Shown here: one piece after another, positions 1 through 8,995 of the stretch
Numbering within the stretch: position 1 is the first letter of the stretch
Layout: every line of letters begins with the position of its first letter
NCBI GenBank assembly: GCA_963823505.1
Contig: CAWGLY010000006.1
Span: 310,001 to 374,000 of the forward strand
Direction of reading: 5' to 3'
Origin: DATHZQ01 sp963823505
GTDB taxonomy: Bacteria > Actinomycetota > Acidimicrobiia > Spongiisociales > UBA5794
DNA length: 64,000 nucleotides
The notes under the pieces: model-generated
Database searches by the model: none
Told to the model about the DNA's origin: nothing
Seen by the model: only the letters and a program-made list of their open reading frames with translations
Position numbers and translations under genes: made by a program

Positions 1-1
1 G

Positions 2-187
2 ATCGCCACGGTGACCGAGGAGGAGATCGTCGAGGCGATGCGATTCATATGGACCCGCGTGAAGCTCGTGATCGAGCCGAGCGCGGCCGTCGCCGTTGCC
101 CTCGCCAAGAAGCTCGATCTGGGCGGTCGGCAAACCGGGATCATTCTCAGCGGCGGCAACGTCGATCTCGATGCGTTGCCGTGGTGA
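2..187 (+). CDS. PLP-dependent threonine/serine dehydratase family, C-terminal fragment
   Basis: The gene enters from the left edge; only the last 61 codons and a TGA stop are present. The fragment contains IEPSAAVAVAL followed by GIILSGGNVD, the C-terminal signature of fold-type II PLP enzymes of the threonine dehydratase / serine racemase family, where the Ser-Gly-Gly-Asn segment lies near the cofactor. The enzyme would deaminate Thr or Ser (or racemise Ser) in the cytoplasm. There is no room for a C-terminal ACT regulatory domain, so it is more like the catabolic or racemase type than biosynthetic IlvA. It converges with the next gene, 9 nt away. The substrate cannot be decided from the fragment. 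Confidence 0.8.
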   Translation: MATVTEEEIVEAMRFIWTRVKLVIEPSAAVAVALAKKLDLGGRQTGIILSGGNVDLDALPW

Positions 188-196
188 GCGGTCGAT

Positions 197-832
197 CTAG
201 CGGCGCAGATAGCCGGGGACGTTGATACCTTCGCCGAGGCGGGGGTCGTCGATCGGATCGCCTGCCTGCACCGAGAGCGGTATGACTCCGGCCCAGATCG
301 GCAAGACGTAGTCCTTCTCGTCGTCCCCCGGCGGACCGGTGCGCACCTTGGCGGACGCCTCGGCGATGGGCACCGCGGCCACGAGCGTCCCGGCGACCTC
401 CTTGGGCGTCGGTCGGCGGCAGTCGTCCCAGCGACCCGGCGTGACGTGGTCCGTCAACACTTCGAACGCTCGCAGCTTCTCGGCAGGGTCGTCCACGATG
501 CGCGGCGTGCCGAAGATCACGACGGAGCGGTAGTTCAGCGAACTGTGAAACGGAGCACGCGCCAGCACGATGCCGTCGGTGAGCGTGATGGTGACGCATA
601 CCTCGTCCCCGCTGCGCATGGAGCGCAACATGCGACTTGCCGGCGAGCCATGCAGGTACAGCGTGTCTCCGTCGCGGGCGTGCAGCGTGGGGATGACGAC
701 AGGAGTGCCGTCCACGATGAACCCGACGTGACAGACCAGCGCGTCGTCGACGATGGCGTGCACCATCTCGACGTCGTACGCCGCCCGATCTGCCTTACGT
801 CGAACCTCGGTGCGATCAGATGGAGCAGTCAT
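197..832 (-). CDS. Pyridoxamine 5'-phosphate oxidase-like flavin-binding protein
   Basis: A 211-aa cytoplasmic protein of the split-barrel flavin-binding PNPOx-like family (the COG3467/NimA-like group). Visible family features are the strand VCHVGFIVDGTPVVIPT near residue 33, the HGSPASRMLR segment and the SLNYRSVVIFG strand near residue 100, which form the FMN-binding barrel. Members bind FMN or F420 and reduce small molecules; the substrate here is unknown. The length is typical of the group. A monocistronic layout is likely: the upstream neighbour is a 103-bp repeat, and the downstream gene converges from the other strand. Confidence 0.85.
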   Translation of the reverse strand: MTAPSDRTEVRRKADRAAYDVEMVHAIVDDALVCHVGFIVDGTPVVIPTLHARDGDTLYLHGSPASRMLRSMRSGDEVCVTITLTDGIVLARAPFHSSLNYRSVVIFGTPRIVDDPAEKLRAFEVLTDHVTPGRWDDCRRPTPKEVAGTLVAAVPIAEASAKVRTGPPGDDEKDYVLPIWAGVIPLSVQAGDPIDDPRLGEGINVPGYLRR

Positions 833-844
833 CCCCGCAGGCTA

Positions 845-947
845 GAGACTGCTGATCAAATCGTCGTGAGGGCTCGCGGGTCCGCCACGGCGCCTGGTCA
901 CGACCTCGGTCACGAGCTCGAACTGACGTTGACCAGCAGTTTCCTAG
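845..947. repeat. 103-bp inverted-repeat-ended element, copy 1
   Basis: A 103-bp segment repeated at 7311-7413 with only two substitutions. The ends are inverted: ACTGCTGATCAA near the left end faces TTGACCAGCAGT near the right end (one mismatch here, perfect in copy 2). An inner pair GTCGTGA/TCACGAC lets the element fold further. It is flanked on both sides by CTAG. It has no coding capacity. Size, termini and intergenic position suit a MITE or a REP-like element; no parent transposase is in the window. Confidence 0.85.
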
Positions 948-999
948 GTGCGCTCGGCCGGGACGATGCGAGGAGCGCAGACGGCCGGGCGGAGGCAGC

Positions 1000-1025
1000 C
1001 TCCAGGAACCGGGGCGGTTCTGGAG
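1000..1025 (-). terminator. Hairpin downstream of the ABC exporter operon
   Basis: CTCCAGGAACC, a GGGGC loop, then GGTTCTGGAG form a 10-bp stem with one bulge just after the stop of the ABC transporter gene on the minus strand. There is no clear U tract, so termination is inferred from position only. Confidence 0.35.
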
Positions 1026-1045
1026 CCGTGGCGCATGCCTGGGCC

Positions 1046-2818
1046 TCACGCTACGCCGCGTTCCCACACTTCCACCAGCTCCTGGTACTCGGGGCTGCCG
1101 GCGACCAGCTCGTCGTGGCTGCCATCGGCGATGATGCGGCCTGCGTCGACCATCACCACGCGGTCGGCCCGCTCGGCGCTCCGCAGCCGGTGGGCGATGA
1201 CCACCGCCGTGCGGCCGGCGAGCAGCACCCGCAGCGCTCCTTCGACCCGGACCTCGGTCTCGGGGTCGAGGTTGGAGGTCGCCTCGTCGAGGACGACGAT
1301 CGCTGGATCGGCGAGGAACGCGCGGCCAAGCGCGACGAGCTGACGCTCCCCGGCCGAGAACCTGCCGCCGCGCTCCCGCACCGCGGTGTCGAAGCCGTCG
1401 GGCAGCGAGCGCACCCAGTCGTCGATGCCCATGGCGCGGCACACATCCCAGATGGCCTGGTCGGGCGCCTCGGGTTTGGCGTAGCGGAAGTTGTCACGGA
1501 GCGTGCCGTCGAAGAGAAACCCATCCTGCGGTATCAGCGAGATGGTGTCGGCGCGGGATGAGAAGCTGATGTCTCTCAGGTCGTGACCGTCGACCTTCAC
1601 CGCCCCCCGACCGGGGTCGTAGAACCGCATGAGGAGCTTCGCCACCGTGGACTTGCCCGCACCGGTCTCGCCGACAACAGCCAGACGCTGACCCGGCGGA
1701 ACATGGAGCGAGAAGTTCTCCAGGATCAGGTCGTCGCCGTACCCGAAGGTGACATCGTCCATCACCAGCTCTCCCTGGACGGGCACGGGAAGCTCATCCG
1801 GATCGGGCCGCTCCCGAACGTTCGGCACCACATCCAGAAGCTCGAACAGCTTCGCCAGCGCTGCCAGCGACGCCTGGAACAGGTTGTACACGTTGGCGAG
1901 GTTCACGATCGGCTCGAAGAACCAGTTGAGGTACAGCAGGAACGCAACAAGCGCCCCAAACGACAGGTCCCCGGAGATGACGCGGTTGCCGCCGAGCAGG
2001 AGCACGACCCCGATGCCCACCGTCCTCAGGAAGTTGACGGCCGGGAAATACCATGAGATCGCTCTGGCGGCCGCCATGTTGGCATCGAAGTAGCGCTCGT
2101 TGATCCTCCCGAAGTTCTCGGCCTGCGCCGGCTCCTGGGTGAAGGCTTGGACCACCCGCACTCCTGTGATGCCTTCTTGCAGACTGGCGAGGACCCTGCC
2201 GATCCGCTCCCTGACCTGCTGGTACGCCTTCGAGACGTGGGTCTGGAACAGGTACGAGACGAGGATCACCAGCAGGATGACCCCGAATACGGCGAGGGCA
2301 AGCTGGACATCCACGAGCAGCATCGCCACCGCAACGCCGACCGTGGTGAGGAAGTTGGTGAGCGCCAGCACCGCACCCTGGTTGACGAACTCGGTGATGG
2401 CCTCGATGTCGGACGTCATCCGGCTGACGAGAACCCCCGTCTTGGCGCCGTCGTAGAACGGCATGTCGAGCTTGGTGAGGTGGTTGAACACCTGGGAACG
2501 CAGACGGAGCAGGAAGCGCTCGCCGACGGTGGCGACCGCATACTGCGACACCCGCTGCGCCCAATACTGGACGATCAGAAGACCGGCATAGACCAGCGCC
2601 GCAACCGTGATGGCGCCCTTGTCCCCTGCGGCGATGCCGTCATCGATCCCCGCGCCAACCACGATGGGTCCGAGGAGCCTGGCGACCGTTGCGATGACGG
2701 TGACGAGGAACGCCCACAGGGCCGCCCACCTGAGGTGACGCCCGAGCCGCGCCGCCCGCAGCATGAGGCTCCCGGAGTCCTTGATCTCGTAGTCGCCGCC
2801 GTACCGCATATACCTCAC
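1046..2818 (-). CDS. ABC exporter half-transporter (TMD-NBD), subunit B
   Basis: A 590-aa type IV ABC exporter subunit in the inner membrane. About six membrane segments span residues 30-310. The nucleotide-binding domain has Walker A GETGAGKST at 383-391, Q-loop Gln431, an altered signature FSAGER near 487-492 instead of LSGGQ, Walker B IVVLDEATS at 507-515 with the catalytic Glu, and H-loop His543. The GTG start overlaps the upstream gene's TGA (GTGA), so the two are translationally coupled; an ATG three codons on (2809) is an alternative start. The intact Glu with a degenerate signature complements the partner's Asp-for-Glu change, as in heterodimeric exporters with one degenerate ATP site. 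The substrate is unknown (drug or lipid is typical). Confidence 0.95.
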   Translation of the reverse strand: MRYMRYGGDYEIKDSGSLMLRAARLGRHLRWAALWAFLVTVIATVARLLGPIVVGAGIDDGIAAGDKGAITVAALVYAGLLIVQYWAQRVSQYAVATVGERFLLRLRSQVFNHLTKLDMPFYDGAKTGVLVSRMTSDIEAITEFVNQGAVLALTNFLTTVGVAVAMLLVDVQLALAVFGVILLVILVSYLFQTHVSKAYQQVRERIGRVLASLQEGITGVRVVQAFTQEPAQAENFGRINERYFDANMAAARAISWYFPAVNFLRTVGIGVVLLLGGNRVISGDLSFGALVAFLLYLNWFFEPIVNLANVYNLFQASLAALAKLFELLDVVPNVRERPDPDELPVPVQGELVMDDVTFGYGDDLILENFSLHVPPGQRLAVVGETGAGKSTVAKLLMRFYDPGRGAVKVDGHDLRDISFSSRADTISLIPQDGFLFDGTLRDNFRYAKPEAPDQAIWDVCRAMGIDDWVRSLPDGFDTAVRERGGRFSAGERQLVALGRAFLADPAIVVLDEATSNLDPETEVRVEGALRVLLAGRTAVVIAHRLRSAERADRVVMVDAGRIIADGSHDELVAGSPEYQELVEVWERGVA

Positions 2819-4614
2819 GACGAGACCTCCACCGCGGATGGGGCATCGCTGCCCTCTTCGCCGTCGCTCGTGGCGAGCACCTCGGCGTACCGGGGCACGG
2901 ACTGCATCAGCTCATCGTGGGGTCCCATGGCGGCGATCCGGCCCTCGTCGAGGAACACGACCTGGTCGACGAGGGCCAGGGTCGACGTGCGGTGCGCGAC
3001 GATGACGGTGGTGCGGCCCGCCATCACCTGGCGCAGTGCCGCTTGGATCTCCGCCTCGACGATGGCGTCCACCGACGAAGTCGCGTCGTCGAGGATCAGG
3101 ATCCTCGGGTCGCGCAAGACGGCACGGGCGAGAGCGACCCGCTGCCGCTGACCGCCCGAGAGGCTGTGGCCGCGCTCCCCGACGACCGTGTCGTACCCGG
3201 TGGGGAGCTGGCAGATGAACTCGTGAGCCCTGGCGAGCCGGGCGGCCGCCCGCACCTGCTCGTCCGTGGCGTCCGGTGCGCCGAGGGCGATGTTGTCTCG
3301 CACTGAAGCCGAGAACAGAAACGTGTCTTGGAACACGACGGCCACCTCGCTGCGGAGCTCGTCGAGGCCGACCCGGGCGATGTTGACGCCGTCGACCAGC
3401 ACCTCCCCCTCCGTGACGTCGAGGAAGCGTGGTATCAGATACGCCAAGGTCGTCTTCCCTGCTCCCGTGGAGCCGACGAGGGCGACGGAGGTCCCGCCGG
3501 CGATCGCCAAGTCGACGCCGTCGAGCACTGCCCCACCCTCGGGGTAGCTGAAGCTCACGTTGCGGAATCCGATCTGACCCGGGCCGTCACCCATGTGGAC
3601 CGGGTGGGCGGGATCGCGCGGGTCGGGTTCGGTGCCGAGCAACTCCTTGACCCGGGTTGCGGCGGCGGCGGCCCGTGGCAGGTTGGCGAAGAACCATCCG
3701 GTGATCCGGGTGGGCAGGATCATCACCGCCAGATACTGCGTGAACGCAACGAAGTCGCCCAGGGTGATCGCCCCATCGACCACGCGGAACCCGCCGAGCC
3801 ACAACACCGCAACCGTACCGGCAGAGGGAATGAGCTCGAACAGCGGGCTGAAGGTCGCCGAGTGGCGAGCCAGCGCAATCGTCTCGTCGTAGATGCGGTC
3901 GGCGGTCGAATCGAGGCGAGCCTGCTCCTGGCGCTCCTGCCCGTAGGCCTTCACCACCTGGATCCCACCGACGGCCTCCTCCACCACCTGGCTCAGATCG
4001 GCGAGCCGCTCCTGGATGCCGAACGACAGACCGATGGACCGCTTGGCGTAGGCGTTCGCCGACAGGAAGAGCGCAGGGATGGTCAGTGCGGCAACGGCGC
4101 CGAGGATCGGGTCGATGATCACCAGCACCGTGATGACGGCGACGAACATCCCGATGTTGGCGACGGTGATGGGGAGCATCGCAAAGATGAGGCGCACCTG
4201 GGACAGATCCGAGGATGCCCTGGACATGAGCTGCCCCGTCGGCGTTTCGTCATGAAAGCTGAAGCCGAGCCGCTGCAGGTGGGCAAACATTCGGTTGCGG
4301 AGGTCCGCTTCGGCGCGATACGAAAGCCGGAATCCGAAGTATCGGCGGGTGCCGACCCCAACGGCCTGGATGAGACCTGCTGTGACCAGGATGACAACCA
4401 GCGGCAGCAGCAGCGACTGATCTTCGGCGACGATCGCATCGTCGATGATGATCCCCATCAGATACGGGATCGCCACCACGAGCGCCATCCACAGCAGCGC
4501 ACCTGCGATGGACCACATCGAGTCTCGGCGGTACTGCAGAAGCGTGCGTCCAAGAAGCCCGAGGCCCGAGCGGACTTCAGGGCTCCGGATGCCGCTGGGA
4601 TGACGAGAAGACAC
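2815..4614 (-). CDS. ABC exporter half-transporter (TMD-NBD), subunit A
   Basis: First gene of the exporter pair. The chosen GTG at 4614 gives 599 aa and begins shortly before the first membrane helix. The reading frame stays open to 4980, but that extension overlaps the divergent gene at 4767 and has no membrane-protein character. The NBD shows Walker A LVGSTGAGKTT, a canonical signature LSGGQRQRVALARA and Walker B ILILDDATSSVD, where Asp replaces the catalytic Glu. This is the degenerate half of a heterodimeric exporter. No clear Shine-Dalgarno lies before the GTG, so the transcript may be leaderless or the start slightly different. Confidence 0.9.
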   Translation of the reverse strand: MSSRHPSGIRSPEVRSGLGLLGRTLLQYRRDSMWSIAGALLWMALVVAIPYLMGIIIDDAIVAEDQSLLLPLVVILVTAGLIQAVGVGTRRYFGFRLSYRAEADLRNRMFAHLQRLGFSFHDETPTGQLMSRASSDLSQVRLIFAMLPITVANIGMFVAVITVLVIIDPILGAVAALTIPALFLSANAYAKRSIGLSFGIQERLADLSQVVEEAVGGIQVVKAYGQERQEQARLDSTADRIYDETIALARHSATFSPLFELIPSAGTVAVLWLGGFRVVDGAITLGDFVAFTQYLAVMILPTRITGWFFANLPRAAAAATRVKELLGTEPDPRDPAHPVHMGDGPGQIGFRNVSFSYPEGGAVLDGVDLAIAGGTSVALVGSTGAGKTTLAYLIPRFLDVTEGEVLVDGVNIARVGLDELRSEVAVVFQDTFLFSASVRDNIALGAPDATDEQVRAAARLARAHEFICQLPTGYDTVVGERGHSLSGGQRQRVALARAVLRDPRILILDDATSSVDAIVEAEIQAALRQVMAGRTTVIVAHRTSTLALVDQVVFLDEGRIAAMGPHDELMQSVPRYAEVLATSDGEEGSDAPSAVEVSS

Positions 4615-4766
4615 CCACAGCAGGGTAGGTGACTCCTGCGAACCCCAGAACTGCGCGTAGCGATGATGGGACTCATCGCTGCTGTGGCGTCCGCGATGGA
4701 ATCCGCAGGTGAGAGGACGCGGGAGGTCCACCACACAGCGACGCGGGTCTCCTACGCTCTCCCCGC

Positions 4767-6281
4767 ATGGGGAGGGCTCGCACACATCTCGCCTTTGCGG
4801 CGTTTGCGCTGCTGGCCGGCGCATGCTCGGTGACGATCTCCGGGCGGGATGAGATTCCCGCGACATCGTCACCCGAGCCAACCACGTCGACCACGCTGAC
4901 GGCACTGTCGCCGCTCGCCGAGACCACGACGACGACCACACCGACGACGACAACGGAGCCGTCGGCAATCGGCAACCCACACGGTGAGGTCGTAGGGCTG
5001 ACGATGTTCCGCGGGAATCCGTCGCGGACGTACTACGGCGAAGGCCCTGTCCCGACCGACCTCAACGTCAGATGGCGGTTCCCCGAGTCTCCCATGTGCG
5101 GCAACTCGTCGGTGGGGGGCGAACCGAAACAGTGGTGCGGGAGCGGGTGGACGGGGCAACCGGTGGTGTGGGAACGCCCGGACGGCATCACAGAAGTCAT
5201 CTTCGGCGCCTACGACAAGAAGATCCACTTCCTGGATGCGGCAACAGGCGAGCGCACCCGGCCCGATTTTCCAATGGGCGACATCATCAAAGGTTCGGTC
5301 ACCCTCGACCCCGACGGCTTCCCGCTCCTGTACAGCGGCTCGCGCGATCCCAGATTTCGCATCATCGCGCTCGATCGTGACACCCCGACCGAGCTGTGGA
5401 GCCTCGACGCAGCCTCGGTTCCCGGCATGTGGAACAACGACTGGGACTCGAACCCCGCCATCGTCGACGGGGTGATGTACGAGGGCGGCGAGAACAGCTG
5501 GTGGTTCGCCATCGAGCTCAACCGCGCTTATGACGACGACGGTCTCGTGACGGTGGACCCTGAGATCGTCTTCGACACGCCGGCGTTCACCGACGAGCTC
5601 GTCAGGGCCGTAGGCCGGCAGCAGAGTGTCGAGAACTCGACCGCGGTGTTCGAGGACCGAGCGTACTTCGCCAACTCGGCCGGCCGAGTCGTCGGCGTCG
5701 ACATCGGAGCGCTCCCCGACGGCGAGGCCAGCGTCGTGTTCGACTACTGGGTCGGAGACGACGTCGATGCGACGATCGTTGTCGATGACGCAGGCGACAT
5801 CTATGTGGCGGCCCAGGTCGACCACGGCACGAGCCGCGGTCGCGAGGTGGGGCAGCTCGTGAAACTCGACCCCGACGCCGCCGAACCGCGGGTGTGGGGT
5901 CTGGCAGTCCCCGCTGAGTCGGGGCTCGATGGAGGCATCTGGGCGACGCCTGCGCTGGTCGGCGACACGCTGTTTGCGGCCACCAACACCGGTGACCTCC
6001 TCGCCATCGACACGGCAACGGGTGAAGTGATCTGGAGCGACGATGTAGGCGGGCACGCCTGGTCGTCTCCGGTCTACGCCGACGGACGCCTGCTGATCGC
6101 GGTCAACTGCGACACGGCTGCCGCCCTCCGGGTATACGACGTCGCAGATCCCACCGAGCCCAGCGTGCTCGCCGAGCAAGCGTTCACGGGTGGGTGCATC
6201 GAGTCGACGCCGGCGGTGTGGCGCGGCAACGTCTACGTCGGCTCTCGCGACGGATTCTTCTACGCGGTCGGAGATGGCTGA
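4767..6281 (+). CDS. PQQ-like beta-propeller lipoprotein
   Basis: A 504-aa secreted lipoprotein. The signal peptide ends in the lipobox LLAGAC with Cys20 as lipidated residue, followed by a Thr-rich linker (about residues 38-65) that holds the domain off the membrane. The rest is a PQQ-like beta-propeller with repeated blades such as GDLLAIDTATGEVIW and GNVYVGSRDGFFYAV. The missing PQQ ligands and many acidic loops argue for a binding or scaffold role rather than a dehydrogenase. The stop overlaps the next gene's ATG by one base (TGATG), so the two proteins are probably made together at the envelope. The ligand is unknown. Confidence 0.9.
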   Translation: MGRARTHLAFAAFALLAGACSVTISGRDEIPATSSPEPTTSTTLTALSPLAETTTTTTPTTTTEPSAIGNPHGEVVGLTMFRGNPSRTYYGEGPVPTDLNVRWRFPESPMCGNSSVGGEPKQWCGSGWTGQPVVWERPDGITEVIFGAYDKKIHFLDAATGERTRPDFPMGDIIKGSVTLDPDGFPLLYSGSRDPRFRIIALDRDTPTELWSLDAASVPGMWNNDWDSNPAIVDGVMYEGGENSWWFAIELNRAYDDDGLVTVDPEIVFDTPAFTDELVRAVGRQQSVENSTAVFEDRAYFANSAGRVVGVDIGALPDGEASVVFDYWVGDDVDATIVVDDAGDIYVAAQVDHGTSRGREVGQLVKLDPDAAEPRVWGLAVPAESGLDGGIWATPALVGDTLFAATNTGDLLAIDTATGEVIWSDDVGGHAWSSPVYADGRLLIAVNCDTAAALRVYDVADPTEPSVLAEQAFTGGCIESTPAVWRGNVYVGSRDGFFYAVGDG

Positions 6282-7207
6282 TGGTGCGCAGAGTCATCCT
6301 GGTCGTAGGTGCGCTCGCCGTGCTGGCGACATTGCTGGGCTTCTTCGGCGGGCAGTGGTGGGGATTCGACGTCGTCGCCAGCTTTCGCGCCCAGTACGCC
6401 GTCGTGCTGTTCGTGTGCGCCGGGCTGTTGGTGCTGATCCAAGAGCGAACCCCCGCGATCTGGATGGCTGTGGCCGTCGTGGTCAACGTGGCGCTGCTCG
6501 CCCCGATGTTCGTCGGCTCCCCGCTACCAGCCATCGGCACCGGGAGGCTCGAGATCGTGACGTTCAACACCCAGCTCCTCGAACCGCTCCCCCAGCTCGA
6601 TTGGGTGCTCGCCAACAACCCCGATGTGATCATCCTGTTCGAGTCGTCCCGCCTTGCAGAAGGCCAGCTTGCGGACTTCACGGACTACGCCGTGAACAGC
6701 GGCATCGCCCCCGGCCGTGACTTCGGTGCGACCGTCCTGACCCGGGAACCGGTGACGGTTGAGCGTCTGCTGGGCAGCGACACGATCGGCGTCGCGGTGC
6801 GGTTCGAGACCGAGATCAACGGCCGGCAGGTAGCGGTGTACGGCGTCCACCCGGCGAGCCCAACCACTCAGGCGCGGGCAGCATCCCGCAACGCGGACCT
6901 CGCCCTTGTCGGGCAACGGATCGCAGACGAGACGATCCCCGTCATCGTCGCAGGAGACCTGAACGCAACGCCGTGGTCGCATGGATACTCCCTTCTGGTC
7001 GGACCTGCGGACCTGGCAACCACGCAGCTCGGGACGGGCCTAGGTGCGACGTGGCCCGCCCACGTGCTTGTACCCTTTCGCATTCCCCTCGACCACATCC
7101 TCTACAGCCGTGACCTCACGTCGACGGATCGAGAGGTTGGTCCGGTGGTCGAATCCGACCACCGCCCAGTCAGGGCCGTCATCGGAATCGCCGAACCAGG
7201 CACCTGA
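6281..7207 (+). CDS. Membrane-anchored endonuclease/exonuclease/phosphatase-family protein
   Basis: A 308-aa protein. Three hydrophobic segments fill residues 1-85 (VILVVGALAVLATLLGFF, then two more), followed by an outward-facing EEP (DNase I-like) domain. Motifs in order are EIVTFNTQ, the metal-binding Glu in ILFESS, GDLNATPWS, LDHIL and the terminal SDHRPV. This is the YafD-like arrangement of membrane helices plus EEP domain. The family cleaves phosphodiesters in nucleic acids, phosphoinositides or sphingomyelin; the substrate is not predictable. The start is set by the overlap with the preceding lipoprotein stop. Confidence 0.88.
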   Translation: MVRRVILVVGALAVLATLLGFFGGQWWGFDVVASFRAQYAVVLFVCAGLLVLIQERTPAIWMAVAVVVNVALLAPMFVGSPLPAIGTGRLEIVTFNTQLLEPLPQLDWVLANNPDVIILFESSRLAEGQLADFTDYAVNSGIAPGRDFGATVLTREPVTVERLLGSDTIGVAVRFETEINGRQVAVYGVHPASPTTQARAASRNADLALVGQRIADETIPVIVAGDLNATPWSHGYSLLVGPADLATTQLGTGLGATWPAHVLVPFRIPLDHILYSRDLTSTDREVGPVVESDHRPVRAVIGIAEPGT

Positions 7208-7310
7208 CAGGCAGCGCCCCACCAGCTCGGCCCGTCGGGACCGACGGGAATGGCCCCTTGAACGACCTCCCCCGCTCCGGCGGGACGACCCGCAGCGTGC
7301 GGCCTGCTAA

Positions 7311-7413
7311 GAGACTGCTGATCAAATCGTCGTGAGGGCTCGCGGGTCCGCCACGGTGCCTGGTCACGACCTCGGTCACGAGCTCGAACTGACGTTGATC
7401 AGCAGTTTCCTAG
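7311..7413. repeat. 103-bp inverted-repeat-ended element, copy 2
   Basis: Second copy of the 845-947 element, 101 of 103 bases identical and in the same orientation. Here the terminal repeat ACTGCTGATCAA / TTGATCAGCAGT is perfect over 12 bp. It is flanked by CTAA on the left and CTAG on the right, compatible with insertion at a TA-containing site. It lies in the intergenic gap after the EEP gene. Confidence 0.87.
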
Positions 7414-7488
7414 CAAAAGGCGTGCTCTTAGGATTCTCTCAGACATGGTTTACAGGTGCTTTATGCCCTGCGACGCATTCTGTGCTCC

Positions 7489-7689
7489 ATGGTTGATACA
7501 ACACTCTCAGGCCGCAAGCTCACGGGACGCCGCCGCCGCCCCAAGACGGTTGACGACGTTCGGGTCTGCGCCCAACAGGAATGCACGACAACACTCTCCC
7601 GTTACAACCTCAAGGGCACGTGCCACATGCACAGCCCGATCAAGTTCCCCCGGGTGCGTGGACGCGAAGTCCACGCCGTCGAGGCCTAG
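7489..7689 (+). CDS. Small Cys-rich, probably zinc-binding protein
   Basis: A 66-aa ORF starting at ATG 7489 (an in-frame GTG at 7456 is also possible). After a basic N-terminus comes VCAQQECTTTLSRYN, then LKGTCHMH and a basic tail (FPRVRGRE). The Cys-x5-Cys spacing plus a later Cys-x-x-His suits a small zinc knuckle, and TTLSRYN resembles the CxTRLSRYN pattern of short actinobacterial proteins. It lies 20 nt before the HtrA-like gene on the same strand, so co-transcription is likely. The function is unknown; a nucleic-acid-binding role is a guess from charge and zinc ligands. Confidence 0.6.
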   Translation: MVDTTLSGRKLTGRRRRPKTVDDVRVCAQQECTTTLSRYNLKGTCHMHSPIKFPRVRGREVHAVEA

Positions 7690-7709
7690 GACACAGGAGC
7701 ACCCACCAC

Positions 7710-8966
7710 ATGGACTCACGCGAAACCGACGCCGCAGCAGAGCGGCTGGTGGCGACCGGAAGCCGTGATCCTGTGTGGCAGCGTCTCCCCGAGGAGCCTC
7801 CCTTCGACGTTGCCGCCGATCTGGAGGGGACGGAAGTCCCGGAGGTCGGCTGGGTTGCCCCGCTCCCCCCACCGGGGCAGCCTGCCGCTCCCAAGGCTCG
7901 TGGCGGCTTCTGGCAGGTGCTCGTTGCCGGCATACTCGGCGCAGGTCTGGCCCTCGCGGGCTTCCTGTTCCTCGACCAGAACCCGGTGCCTGTCGACGAG
8001 ACCGCCGCCGCCGCACCTGCCGTGGTGATCCCAGACGACGAGCCGCAGGTCGCAGACCAACGGCTCGGCCTTGCGACACCTGATGCCGCAACCATCGGCG
8101 ACAGAGTGATCCCATCTATCGTCACAGTGCAGGTCGGAGGCGGTACAGGCAGTGGCGTGATCATCAGTGACGACGGCCTCGTCGTCACCAACGACCATGT
8201 CGTCGCAGTCGGCGACGGCTACCGCGTGGTTCTCTCCGACGGCCGCACGACCTACGACGCAACCCTCATCGGTACCGATCCCCTCACCGATGTCGCCGTG
8301 CTTCAAATCGAAGCGGACGGCTTGACCGCCATCGAGTTCGGCGAGACGGACACGCTTCGTGTCGGCGACTCTGCGGTGGCCGTCGGCAGCCCCCTCGGCC
8401 TCGACGGAGGCCCATCGCTGACCGTCGGTGTCGTTTCGGCATTCGGCCGCCAGGTCCAGGTGTCGGCAGATGACATCTTGTACGGCATGCTGCAGACGGA
8501 TGCACCCATCACCCAAGGTTCGAGCGGTGGAGCGCTGGTCGACGCCCAGGGGCGGCTGATCGGCATCACCACCGCAGTCGGCGTCAGCGACGTCGGCCTC
8601 GAGGGGATCGGTTTTGCGACGCCCGTCGAGTTGGTCCAGAGGGTCGTCGACGACCTCATCGCCGACGGCACCGTCGACCACGCCTTCCTCGGCATCTTCG
8701 GGGCAACCCGTTTCGACGAGTCGGTCGCGGGAGCCAGCGTGGCAGTGGGCGTCGAGGTCAGCTCCGTTGAAGCCGCCACAGGCGCCGAAGTCGGTGGCGT
8801 GCTTGCCGGCGACGTCATCACCAAGATCAACGGCGAAGACGTCACCACGATGGACGACCTGGTCGTTACGCTCCGCTACCTGAGGGCCGGCGACGCCATC
8901 ACGCTCACCGTCATGGGCGAAACCGGCGAGCGCATGCTCGACGTCACGCTTGGACCCCGCCCCTAG
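7710..8966 (+). CDS. HtrA/DegP-type membrane-anchored serine protease with PDZ domain
   Basis: A 418-aa envelope protease. The N-terminal 68 residues are hydrophilic, one membrane helix follows (about 70-92), then a trypsin-like domain outside the membrane with the catalytic triad His163 (TNDHVV), Asp194 (DPLTDVAVL) and Ser272 (GSSGGAL). A C-terminal PDZ domain covers about 325-415 and contains GGVLAGDVITKINGEDV. This is the normal actinobacterial HtrA/PepD layout for quality control of misfolded exported proteins. The ATG at 7710 has AGGAG 10 nt upstream and replaces a longer open frame overlapping the small upstream gene. A strong terminator follows. Confidence 0.95.
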   Translation: MDSRETDAAAERLVATGSRDPVWQRLPEEPPFDVAADLEGTEVPEVGWVAPLPPPGQPAAPKARGGFWQVLVAGILGAGLALAGFLFLDQNPVPVDETAAAAPAVVIPDDEPQVADQRLGLATPDAATIGDRVIPSIVTVQVGGGTGSGVIISDDGLVVTNDHVVAVGDGYRVVLSDGRTTYDATLIGTDPLTDVAVLQIEADGLTAIEFGETDTLRVGDSAVAVGSPLGLDGGPSLTVGVVSAFGRQVQVSADDILYGMLQTDAPITQGSSGGALVDAQGRLIGITTAVGVSDVGLEGIGFATPVELVQRVVDDLIADGTVDHAFLGIFGATRFDESVAGASVAVGVEVSSVEAATGAEVGGVLAGDVITKINGEDVTTMDDLVVTLRYLRAGDAITLTVMGETGERMLDVTLGPRP

Positions 8967-8995
8967 ACCTCCCCCTCACGAAGCTCGCCCCCTCG

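Noticed and set aside
4615..4980. N-terminal extension of the ABC subunit A frame
   Set aside because: It overlaps the divergent lipoprotein gene and its promoter, is Arg/Ser/Pro-rich and has no membrane or nucleotide-binding features.
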